From NCBI GenBank assembly GCA_016295245.1, contig JAEDLO010000094.1, positions 1 to 5,964 of the forward strand: a stretch of 5,964 nt of DNA, given 5' to 3'. The position numbers and the translations under genes are program-made. Under the pieces are notes generated by a model. The model saw only the letters and a program-made list of their open reading frames with translations. It did not search any database and had not been told where the DNA came from. Positions within the stretch are counted from its first letter, which is position 1, and the number at the start of each line of letters is the position of its first letter. The stretch comes from Bacteroidales bacterium (GTDB lineage: Bacteria > Bacteroidota > Bacteroidia > Bacteroidales > UBA932). Shown here piece by piece: positions 1 to 5,964 of the stretch.

Positions 1-386
1 ATCTGCATCACGCTTTTGGTGCGGTTGCCAAGGTAATAACCGATAATCGAAGGCAAGCCCGCCCCGTTGTGGCGGATGGAAATCATACCTGAGAGGTAAT
101 CGTGCACCGCTCCTCCGAAAATACAGCCGAGAACTATCCAGATATAGCAGGCAGGGCCGAACTTCGCGCCTAGGATGGCACCGAAGATGGGGCCAGTACC
201 CGCGATGTTCAGGAACTGAATCATAAAGACCTTCCAGGTCGGCATAGGGATGAAGTCCACACCGTCGCTCAGACGGTATGCCGGCGTTGTCCTCTCGGGA
301 TCCGGGGCAAACACCCTGTCAACGAGCTTTCCGTAAAACAGGTAGCCCAGGACCAGAAGCGCGATGCTTATCAAAAGGGTATACAT
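1..386 (-). CDS. cstA: CstA-family carbon starvation / peptide-pyruvate transporter, N-terminal part (3' end outside window)
   Basis: Multi-pass inner-membrane transporter of the CstA family; characterised members take up peptides or pyruvate, and which of these this one carries cannot be told. The first 128 codons are present and the frame is open to the left edge. A short hydrophobic N-terminal helix (about residues 3-18, LLISIALLVLGYLFYGK) is followed by the family's conserved stretch: a GVDFIPMPTWK segment (about 42-52), QFLNIAGTGPIFGAILGAKFGP (about 56-77), a second hydrophobic helix, then VHDYLSGMISIRHNG (about 95-109). The ATG at 386 is the first possible start after the lysA stop, 9 bases away, with no Shine-Dalgarno-like sequence. 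The gene is in the same frame as lysA, separated by the TAG and three sense codons. It is probably the distal gene of the amino-acid operon. E. coli CstA is about 700 residues; Bacteroidota members are usually shorter, but the full length here is unknown. Family assignment is secure; substrate is inference. Confidence 0.9.
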   Translation of the reverse strand, partial: MYTLLISIALLVLGYLFYGKLVDRVFAPDPERTTPAYRLSDGVDFIPMPTWKVFMIQFLNIAGTGPIFGAILGAKFGPACYIWIVLGCIFGGAVHDYLSGMISIRHNGAGLPSIIGYYLGNRTKSVMQ

Positions 387-395
387 CGTGAGAGA

Positions 396-1550
396 CTATC
401 TGTCGATGAAACTCTGGGGAAGAGGATGGCAGTTGTAGCAGGAAGCCATCGCTTCTCCGTATGCGCCTGCACTGCGGATTGCAAGCAGATCTCCCCTATG
501 GCAGCGGTCAATTGAGGCCTCCTTGAGGAAGACGTCTGAACTCTCACAAACCGGTCCGACCACGTCGTAAACTTCTTCAGGCTCGTCGGAAGTGATGTTC
601 TCGATGCGGTGATATGCCTTGTAGAGGGCAGGACGGATGAGCTCGGTCATACTTCCGTCAACGATCGCGAAGGTCTTGGTCGTACCCTTCTTGACATAGA
701 GGACGCGGGTGATGAGGCTTCCGCACTGGGCCACGATGGAGCGGCCGAGCTCGAAATGCACCTGGGTGCCCACCGGGAGCTTGAGGTGCTTGCGGAAGGT
801 ATCGAAATAGAGTTCGAAGTCAGGGATGCTCAGGTGGTTTGGGTGCTGGTAGTTGATACCCAGGCCGCCACCGACGTTGATGTCCACCACCTTGAAACCA
901 GCCTTTGTGAGCTCAGGATAAAGCTCGTTGATGCGGTTGCAGAGAGCAACGAAATCCTGCATCTCAAGAATCTGCGAACCGATGTGGAAATGCAGGCCTT
1001 TAAACTCGAGGTTAGGGAGCTTGCAGGCAGTGTTAAGCACCTCCGGAAGCTGCTCGTAGTTGATGCCGAACTTGTTCTCCTTCAGGCCGGTAGTGATGTT
1101 GGCGTGGGTATGGGCGCCGACATCGGGATTGACGCGGACGCTGACCGCAGCCCTCTTGCCCAGCTGGCCGGCAATCTCGTTGATTACCTCCAGCTCCGGG
1201 ATGGACTCGCAGTTGAAGCGGGCTATGCCGGCATTCAGGGCGGTGGTAATCTCCTCGTCGCTCTTGCCCACTCCGGCGAAGACGATGCCTTCAGGACGGA
1301 AGCCTGCGGCGAGAGCAGCACTGATCTCGCCGCCGCTGACGCAGTCGGCGCCAAGGCCCCGCGCAGCTATCTCGTTGAGAATGTCGGGGTTGAAATTGGC
1401 CTTCACGGCGTAATGGACGTGGAAGTCGGGACTCTGGCTGAGGGCAGACTCCAGCGCGTCCAGGGTACGGCGGAGAAGTTTGATATCATAATAATAGAAC
1501 GGAGTGCGCATCCCTTGGAAGCGCTCTACCGGAAAAGATCCCTTCATCAT
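396..1550 (-). CDS. lysA: Diaminopimelate decarboxylase
   Basis: PLP-dependent cytoplasmic enzyme that decarboxylates meso-diaminopimelate to L-lysine, the last step of lysine synthesis. It is a 384-residue fold-type III (alanine racemase-like barrel) decarboxylase of normal length. Visible motifs are HYAVKAN with the PLP lysine K50, HFHIGSQ (187-193), the glycine-rich phosphate loop VGGGLGI (226-232), FELGR (266-270), GPVCESSD with the catalytic cysteine C335, and SAGAYGEAMAS (360-370) followed by Y372. The CESSD form, where many other phyla have CESGD, is what I recall for Bacteroidota. The ORF opens with two ATGs (1550 and 1547). An AAGG sits 3 bases before the first and 6 before the second, so the second may be the real start; the protein differs by one residue. 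It follows lysC by 13 bases and precedes cstA by 9. Pairing with aspartokinase puts the first and last lysine enzymes side by side. Confidence 0.97.
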   Translation of the reverse strand: MMKGSFPVERFQGMRTPFYYYDIKLLRRTLDALESALSQSPDFHVHYAVKANFNPDILNEIAARGLGADCVSGGEISAALAAGFRPEGIVFAGVGKSDEEITTALNAGIARFNCESIPELEVINEIAGQLGKRAAVSVRVNPDVGAHTHANITTGLKENKFGINYEQLPEVLNTACKLPNLEFKGLHFHIGSQILEMQDFVALCNRINELYPELTKAGFKVVDINVGGGLGINYQHPNHLSIPDFELYFDTFRKHLKLPVGTQVHFELGRSIVAQCGSLITRVLYVKKGTTKTFAIVDGSMTELIRPALYKAYHRIENITSDEPEEVYDVVGPVCESSDVFLKEASIDRCHRGDLLAIRSAGAYGEAMASCYNCHPLPQSFIDR

Positions 1551-1563
1551 AAGCCTTCAGCGA

Positions 1564-2874
1564 CTAAAAAAGAGATTTGCTGAGCGCCTTGAGAGCCCTC
1601 TCCTTGTCTTCTGCCTTCACAAGGAAGGAAATGTTGTAGTTGCTTCCGCCGTATGAAACCATACGTACAGGGATGTCCTTCATCGCTTCCATCGCACGGG
1701 ACTCGAAGCCAACGTTCTCCCAATCCATATCACCTACGACGCAAATGATGCACATATCCAGATCTACGGTTACAGTACCGTATTTTTTGAGATCGTGGAC
1801 GATGCTGGCAAGGTTGGTGGTGTTGTCGATGGACATTGACACACCTACCTCGGAGGTACAGATCATATCAATCGAGGTCTGGTAGCTCTCGAAGATTTCG
1901 AAGACCTTGCGCAAGAAGCCGTGGGCAAGAAGCATACGCGAGCTCTTGATGCGGATAGCGGTGATCTTGTCCTTTGCGGCTACGGCCTTGATGGTGCCAG
2001 GCTCAGGGATGTTGTTGATGACAGTGCCCGGAGCGTCCGGCTCCATAGTGTTGAGCAGGAGGACAGGGATGTTGGCGTATTTTGCAGGCAGCACGCAGGT
2101 CGGATGGAGAATTTTTGCACCGAAGTAGCCAAGCTCGGCAGCCTCCTCGAAATGGAGGTGACGCACGGCCTTGGTGTCGTCCACGATGCGCGGATCGTTG
2201 TTGTGCATACCGTCGATGTCGGTCCAGATCTGGATCTCGGAAGCACCCACAGCTGCGCCGATGAGCGATGCGGTGTAGTCCGAGCCGCCGCGCTGGAGAT
2301 TGTCTATCTCATCGTGGACATTGCGGCAGATGAAGCCCTGAGTGATGTAGATGTAGGCACCCTTGTTCTCTTCGAGCACTGCTCCGAGCTTCTCCTTTAT
2401 GTAGTTCTGGTCCGGCTCGCCGTGGTCGTCAATCTTCATAAAGTCAAGGGCCGGCAGGAGGACGGCATTGACGCCCTGCTCCTGGAGATAGTAGGTCATA
2501 AGGTGGGTTGAGATGAGTTCGCCCTGGGCGAGAATCACCTTCTCCTCTACAGAAGTAAACAGCTGCTTGACAAAGCTTGAAAGATAGCTGAAGATGCCAC
2601 TGACATATTCCTCAGCTTTGGCCTTGTACTCCTCGCCGGAGTAAAGCTCGCTGATGACTCCGCGGTACTTTGAGTGGAGACGGTTGATGGTGTCGAGTGC
2701 GCCGTCAGCATTCTTGTTGTAAAGGTAGCCGGAGATCTCAACGAGGCTGTTGGTCGTGCCGGACATAGCCGAGAGCACGACGATATTTCCTTCTTCACGG
2801 GTAATCAGAGAAGCAACATTCTTGATTCTCTGTGCGGAACCCACTGAGGTGCCGCCAAACTTCTGTACTTTCAT
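1564..2874 (-). CDS. lysC: Monofunctional aspartate kinase (lysine-sensitive type inferred)
   Basis: Phosphorylates L-aspartate to 4-aspartyl phosphate, the entry step to lysine, threonine and methionine. From the ATG at 2874 it is 436 residues with no homoserine dehydrogenase fusion. The N-terminal amino-acid kinase domain (about 1-280) has the opening KVQKFGGTSVGS, RGGSDYTASLIG (about 195-206), WTDIDGMHNNDPR (217-229) and AELGYFGAKILHP (246-258). Two C-terminal ACT domains follow (about 303-368 and 374-436). The first carries MLLAHGFL (314-321) and SIDMICTSEV (334-343), which resemble the lysine-binding segment of E. coli AK-III (LysC), so feedback inhibition by lysine is likely but inferred. 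A GTG two codons upstream (2880) is also in frame; I prefer the ATG because family members begin with MKV-x-KFGGTS. The gene lies 29 bases after metX and 13 before lysA. Confidence 0.96.
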   Translation of the reverse strand: MKVQKFGGTSVGSAQRIKNVASLITREEGNIVVLSAMSGTTNSLVEISGYLYNKNADGALDTINRLHSKYRGVISELYSGEEYKAKAEEYVSGIFSYLSSFVKQLFTSVEEKVILAQGELISTHLMTYYLQEQGVNAVLLPALDFMKIDDHGEPDQNYIKEKLGAVLEENKGAYIYITQGFICRNVHDEIDNLQRGGSDYTASLIGAAVGASEIQIWTDIDGMHNNDPRIVDDTKAVRHLHFEEAAELGYFGAKILHPTCVLPAKYANIPVLLLNTMEPDAPGTVINNIPEPGTIKAVAAKDKITAIRIKSSRMLLAHGFLRKVFEIFESYQTSIDMICTSEVGVSMSIDNTTNLASIVHDLKKYGTVTVDLDMCIICVVGDMDWENVGFESRAMEAMKDIPVRMVSYGGSNYNISFLVKAEDKERALKALSKSLF

Positions 2875-2903
2875 ATTCACTACTAAATAATTGATTCTTA
2901 GGT

Positions 2904-3926
2904 TTATACACTCTCTATCAGAGGGCGGAGGATAGAACTCAGCTGGTCGTTCTCTATCAGGAAGCCGTCGTGGCCGAAACGGGAGCTGAGCTCGCGGTAG
3001 CTGGCCCAGCGCAGGGCGGCCACCGTAGCTTTGCCGTGACTAGGAGGGAAGAGGACATCGCTGTCGATGCTTATCATCAGACAGCTTGCCTTGATGCGGG
3101 CGAGAGCCGCCTCAACACCGCCGCGTCCGCGTCCCACGTTCATACTGTCCAGGGAGTAGGTCAGATACCAGTAACTGTAGGCATCGAAGCGGTTGACGAG
3201 CTTGTCGCCCTGATAGCGCTGGTAAGAAGCGGCACGATCTGCAAAAAGTGTGTCCGTCTCCTTTTCTTCCTGGGTAATATTGTAGCCGTCGTAGGTACGG
3301 TAGGAAATAAGCGCGATGCTGCGCGCACATTTCAATCCGGCCTTTCCTCCGTCGAGGTCCTTCTGTTCAAGGAAAGTCGGATCTGAGAGGATGGCAAGGC
3401 GCTGCGACTCGTTGAACGCTGTCATATAAGGGTTTACGCGAGTTGCAGTCGCAAGGAACACAGCTTTCTTGACGACTTCCGGCTCCATAATCACCCACTC
3501 AAGGGTCTGGAAACCTCCGATTGAAGGTCCGACCATCAGATCTATGGTCTCGATGCCAAGGTGTTTGCGCACGAGGATGTTGGCTGAGACGATGTCTCGT
3601 ATCGTGGTCTTCGGGAAGTCCAGCATATAGGGCTTTCCCGTCGCCGGATTGATGCTTGTCGGGCCGGTAGATCCGTAAGGCGAGCAGAGCATATTGACGC
3701 AGACGATGAAGTATTTCCCTGGGTCAAAGAGCTTGCCATCCCCAACCATCTGCGGCCACCAGTCCTCCGGATCGGAATTGCCCGTAAGGGCGTGGCAGAT
3801 CCAGACAACCTTGTCGTCAGGACGGCGTTCACGGGGCGAGGTATGGTACACCAGTTCCAGATGGTCCAGTGTACCTCCCGCCTCGAATTTGAATTCGGAG
3901 TCTATTGTAAGCTTGTTGTATTTCAT
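2904..3926 (-). CDS. metX: Homoserine O-acyltransferase (probably acetyltransferase), MetX family
   Basis: Transfers an acyl group, normally acetyl from acetyl-CoA, to the hydroxyl of L-homoserine, committing it to methionine. It is a 340-residue cytoplasmic alpha/beta-hydrolase-fold protein, slightly short for MetX (often 350-380). Diagnostic sequence includes VVWICHALTGNSD (40-52), PYGSTGPTSINPATGKPY (83-100) and DFPKTTIRDIV (103-113). The nucleophile elbow is GPSIGGFQTLEW with S135, the acid is D290 in SIDSDVLFPP, and the base is H319 in RFGHDGFL, so the Ser-Asp-His triad is complete. The residue before the nucleophile is proline, where many MetX proteins have GGS. Some MetX enzymes use succinyl-CoA, and I cannot exclude that by eye. 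The ATG directly abuts the ilvE TAG stop with no spacer, so translation is probably coupled. No sulfhydrylase gene (metY) is in the window. Confidence 0.95.
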   Translation of the reverse strand: MKYNKLTIDSEFKFEAGGTLDHLELVYHTSPRERRPDDKVVWICHALTGNSDPEDWWPQMVGDGKLFDPGKYFIVCVNMLCSPYGSTGPTSINPATGKPYMLDFPKTTIRDIVSANILVRKHLGIETIDLMVGPSIGGFQTLEWVIMEPEVVKKAVFLATATRVNPYMTAFNESQRLAILSDPTFLEQKDLDGGKAGLKCARSIALISYRTYDGYNITQEEKETDTLFADRAASYQRYQGDKLVNRFDAYSYWYLTYSLDSMNVGRGRGGVEAALARIKASCLMISIDSDVLFPPSHGKATVAALRWASYRELSSRFGHDGFLIENDQLSSILRPLIESV

Positions 3927-4964
3927 CTAGAGCACCAGACACCAGTTGTGGATATCCTCTTCAAGACCGTCCTGGATACCGCGTATGCGGTTGTAGAGCT
4001 TGCGGCTTACCACGCCGCACTCGTCGCCTGAAGGGATTTTGTAGGTCTTGGTGACAACATTGCTCTCGAGAGCTGCCTTGTCGTCAACAGAGCAGATTGG
4101 AGTGATTACCACTGCGGTGCCGCAGGCGTTGATCTCGTCAAACTCGGCTATCTCCTCCACAGGCACTGCCCTCTTCTCTACCTTCATACCGAAATCCTCG
4201 GCAACAGTCTGCAGGGACTTGTTGGTGATTGAAGGAAGAACTGAGTCAGAAAGCGGAGTTACATAGCTGTTGCCCTTGATTGCCAGGAAGTTGGACGAAC
4301 CGAACTCATCGACCTTGGTATGGGTTGCAGGGTCGAGGAAGAGCAGCTCGCGGTAACCCTGGCCGTGGGCGAGATTATAAGGATAGAGCGATGTGGCGTA
4401 GTTGGCCGAAAGCTTGTAGGCTCCGGTGCCGTGAGGAGCAGCACGATCATAGTCGCGCGCAATCACTGCAGTACCCGGGCTGAGGCTCTTGGCACCGGAA
4501 TAGGTACCCACCGGCGAGCACATCACGCAGAAGAGCACCTCGTTTGACGAGGCAATGCCGAGCTGAGGATTGGTGCCGATAAGCAGAGGACGCAGGTACA
4601 TAGATGCATTGTGGCCGTAAGGCGGCAGGTACTCGATATTCTCCTTGACGCACATACAGCACATCTGGGTGAAGAGCTCCTCGGAAGGAGCAGCCATTCC
4701 GAGACGGTGGCCGCTGCGTTGCAGACGCTTTGCATTCTCGTCAGGGCGGAAAAGGCGGACCTTATTGTCAACGCCGCGGAAGGCCTTCAGGCCCTCGAAT
4801 GCGCTGTTGGCGTAGTGGAAGGTGCCGGCGTAGGCGCTCAGATGGAAGTCGAAATCAGATGTTGCTACCGGAGCGGACCACTCTCCATCCTTGTAGCGAC
4901 TTACGATCATTACATTCGTCTGCCTGTATTTAAAAGACAGGTCATCCCAATCTAAATTTGCCAT
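3927..4964 (-). CDS. ilvE: Branched-chain amino acid aminotransferase
   Basis: PLP-dependent cytoplasmic transaminase (fold type IV) that makes leucine, isoleucine and valine from their 2-oxo acids with glutamate as amino donor. It has 345 residues, close to the family norm. Visible motifs are NSAFEGLKAFRG (53-64), LFRPDENAKRL (71-81), YLRPLLIGT (123-131), RAAPHGTGAYK (174-184) with K184 as the predicted PLP Schiff-base lysine, SANYATSL just after it, DEFGSSNF, VLPSITNKSL, and INACGTAVVITPI near the C-terminus. Relatives have GGNYA after the lysine where this has SANYA, so it is a somewhat diverged member. It is cysteine-rich for a bacterial enzyme (C102, C103, C105, C146, C149). The ATG at 4964 lies 13 bases after the leuB stop with an A/T-rich leader and no clear Shine-Dalgarno sequence. 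LeuB makes the precursor of this enzyme's leucine substrate, which fits the gene order. Confidence 0.96.
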   Translation of the reverse strand: MANLDWDDLSFKYRQTNVMIVSRYKDGEWSAPVATSDFDFHLSAYAGTFHYANSAFEGLKAFRGVDNKVRLFRPDENAKRLQRSGHRLGMAAPSEELFTQMCCMCVKENIEYLPPYGHNASMYLRPLLIGTNPQLGIASSNEVLFCVMCSPVGTYSGAKSLSPGTAVIARDYDRAAPHGTGAYKLSANYATSLYPYNLAHGQGYRELLFLDPATHTKVDEFGSSNFLAIKGNSYVTPLSDSVLPSITNKSLQTVAEDFGMKVEKRAVPVEEIAEFDEINACGTAVVITPICSVDDKAALESNVVTKTYKIPSGDECGVVSRKLYNRIRGIQDGLEEDIHNWCLVL

Positions 4965-4977
4965 AACTATTTGGATT

Positions 4978-5964
4978 TTAAATATTTGATGCTACCCAAT
5001 CGCCTACTTCAGAGGTGCTGTATGCCTTGCCGTCTCCGGCGAGGTCTTCGGTCACGATGCCCGCATCGATGGACTTGGCAACCGCATCGCGGATTGCCCT
5101 TCCCTCATCCATAAGTGAGAATGCGTATTCAAACATCATTGCTGCCGAAAGGATGGTTGCGAGCGGATTGGCTATATTCTTACCTGCAGCCTGAGGGTAT
5201 GAACCGTGGATAGGCTCGAACACACCGGTGTGCTCGCCCAGAGAGGCTGAAGCCAGCAGGCCCATAGAGCCTGAGATGCAGCTTGCCTCGTCGGTAAGGA
5301 TGTCACCGAAGGTGTTCTCGGTCACCATCACGTCGAAGAATTTCGGACCGGTGATGAGCTTCATCGCCGCATTGTCGACATACATATAGTCTGTTGTGAC
5401 CTCAGGGTACTGTGGCGCCATTTCCTGGGCAATCTGCCTCCAGAGACGCGAAGATTCGAGGACATTTGCCTTATCCACAACGGTCAGGTGCTTGCGGCGG
5501 CGCATTGCGAACTCATAGGCCTGCTTGAGGATACGCTCAACTTCGAAGCGATGGTAGAGGTTGGTGTCGTAGGCAGTGTCGCCTCCGTCCCTTCTGCCCT
5601 TCTCGCCGAAATACATACCTCCGGTAAGCTCCCTGACGCAGAGGAAGTCTGCGCCGTCAACGAGATTCTCCTTCAGAGGACTCTTGTGAACAAGGCTCTT
5701 GAAGGTCTCCACAGGGCGGAGATTCGAGAAGAGGCCGAGCTGCTTGCGCATAGCAAGAAGGCCGGTTTCAGGGCGCTCCTTTGCGCTCGGGTCATTGTCG
5801 TACTTCGGGTCGCCCACTGCTCCGAAAAGGACTGCATCAGCTTCCATACAGGTCTTGAAGGTCTCCTCAGGGAAGGCCTTGCCTGTCCTGTCAATGGCGC
5901 AGGCACCTACATAGCCGAAGCTCCACTCCACTTCGTGGCCGAACTTGCGGCATACAGCATCAAC
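4978..5964 (-). CDS. leuB: 3-isopropylmalate dehydrogenase, lacking its N-terminus (5' end outside window)
   Basis: Oxidises and decarboxylates (2R,3S)-3-isopropylmalate to 2-oxoisocaproate, the penultimate step of leucine synthesis. 328 codons are present and the frame is open to the right edge, where it begins VDAVCRKFGHEVEW. Compared with the family, about 25 residues are missing, including the LPGDGIGPE nucleotide-site opening. Numbering from the first visible codon, substrate-site arginines are R73 and R83 (in MRKQLGLFSNLRP) and R111 (in RELTGGMYFG), with Y118 close behind. K165 sits in VVDKANVLE, D197 in YVDNAAM, and D221/D225 in FGDILTDEAS. The cofactor loop reads HGSYPQAAGKNIANP, with Q258 where well-studied NAD-dependent enzymes have aspartate. 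An in-frame GTG at 5931 is not the start, because homology continues upstream of it. Other leu genes probably lie to the right. Confidence 0.96.
   Translation of the reverse strand, partial: VDAVCRKFGHEVEWSFGYVGACAIDRTGKAFPEETFKTCMEADAVLFGAVGDPKYDNDPSAKERPETGLLAMRKQLGLFSNLRPVETFKSLVHKSPLKENLVDGADFLCVRELTGGMYFGEKGRRDGGDTAYDTNLYHRFEVERILKQAYEFAMRRRKHLTVVDKANVLESSRLWRQIAQEMAPQYPEVTTDYMYVDNAAMKLITGPKFFDVMVTENTFGDILTDEASCISGSMGLLASASLGEHTGVFEPIHGSYPQAAGKNIANPLATILSAAMMFEYAFSLMDEGRAIRDAVAKSIDAGIVTEDLAGDGKAYSTSEVGDWVASNI

Larger units (their letters stand above)
1..5964 (-). other. Probable single transcription unit leuB-ilvE-metX-lysC-lysA-cstA
   Basis: All six genes share one strand, with gaps of 13, 0, 29, 13 and 9 bases in order of transcription. 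No inverted repeat followed by a T-run lies in any gap, so no internal terminator is seen. The only gap large enough to tempt a promoter call is the 29-base metX-lysC spacer (2875-2903). It is A/T-rich but lacks a convincing Bacteroidota pair of TTTG and TAnnTTTG. The operon therefore probably starts beyond the right edge and may continue past the left edge. Co-transcription is inferred from spacing only. Confidence 0.75.

Noticed and set aside
387..395. Terminator between lysA and cstA
   Set aside because: Nine bases with no inverted repeat or T-run; too short for an intrinsic terminator.
609..1583. Long plus-strand open frame (324 codons) antisense to lysA
   Set aside because: It lies in exact codon register opposite lysA, so it stays open simply because lysA avoids CTA, TTA and TCA codons over that stretch. 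Its translation has no recognisable domain, and lysA is unmistakable.
1921..2511. Plus-strand open frame (196 codons) antisense to lysC
   Set aside because: Same register effect as over lysA: a codon-bias shadow of a clear aspartokinase gene.
2875..2880. GTG at 2880 as the lysC start
   Set aside because: It adds only two residues before an ATG that gives the usual MKV-x-KFGGTS opening of the family. It cannot be strictly excluded.
2875..2903. Possible promoter in the A/T-rich metX-lysC spacer
   Set aside because: There is only a weak TTATTTAG-like match to the Bacteroidota -7 element, and no TTTG at the -33 spacing. A/T-rich leaders before start codons are normal in this phylum.
2970..3386. 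Plus-strand open frame (138 codons) antisense to metX
   Set aside because: It lies wholly within metX on the opposite strand, and no protein family is recognisable.
5929..5931. GTG at 5931 as the leuB start
   Set aside because: Clear LeuB-like sequence (VDAVCRKFGHE) continues upstream to the window edge, so this is an internal valine codon.

Overview
The window is a stretch of bacterial chromosome in which every gene reads leftward (minus strand). Gene order in the direction of transcription is leuB (5' end cut by the right edge), ilvE, metX, lysC, lysA, and a cstA-family transporter gene (3' end cut by the left edge). The proteins look most like Bacteroidota (Bacteroidales) versions. LysA has GPVCESSD around the catalytic cysteine and a C-terminal ASCYNCHPLP, LysC has CRNVHDEIDNLQRGGSDYTA, LeuB has HGSYPQAAGK, and CstA has the short N-terminus seen in that phylum. 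Start codons mostly lack a clear Shine-Dalgarno sequence and often have A/T-rich leaders, which also fits. The G+C content is moderate and I cannot name a genus.

Layout, right to left: leuB (4978-5964, partial), a 13-base gap, ilvE (3927-4964), no gap (TAG directly followed by ATG), metX (2904-3926), a 29-base gap, lysC (1564-2874), a 13-base gap, lysA (396-1550), a 9-base gap, cstA (1-386, partial). Almost all of the window is coding. No non-coding stretch exceeds 30 bases, and I see no RNA genes, mobile elements, repeats, CRISPR arrays, terminators or convincing internal promoters. The spacing suggests one transcription unit whose promoter and any leader control lie beyond the right edge.

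The genes join two amino-acid families. LeuB and IlvE do late steps of leucine, isoleucine and valine synthesis. LysC opens the aspartate pathway, LysA closes its lysine branch, and MetX commits homoserine to methionine. The CstA-family protein at the tail is a membrane transporter of a family linked to peptide or pyruvate uptake, so it may supply precursors or alternative amino-acid sources.

I found no previously undescribed system. The window is housekeeping biosynthesis, and the points worth a second look are modest: the mixed operon content with a transporter at its end, two junctions where the upstream TAG stop is in frame with the next gene, a lysine-type ACT regulatory site in LysC, and a changed cofactor-site residue in LeuB.
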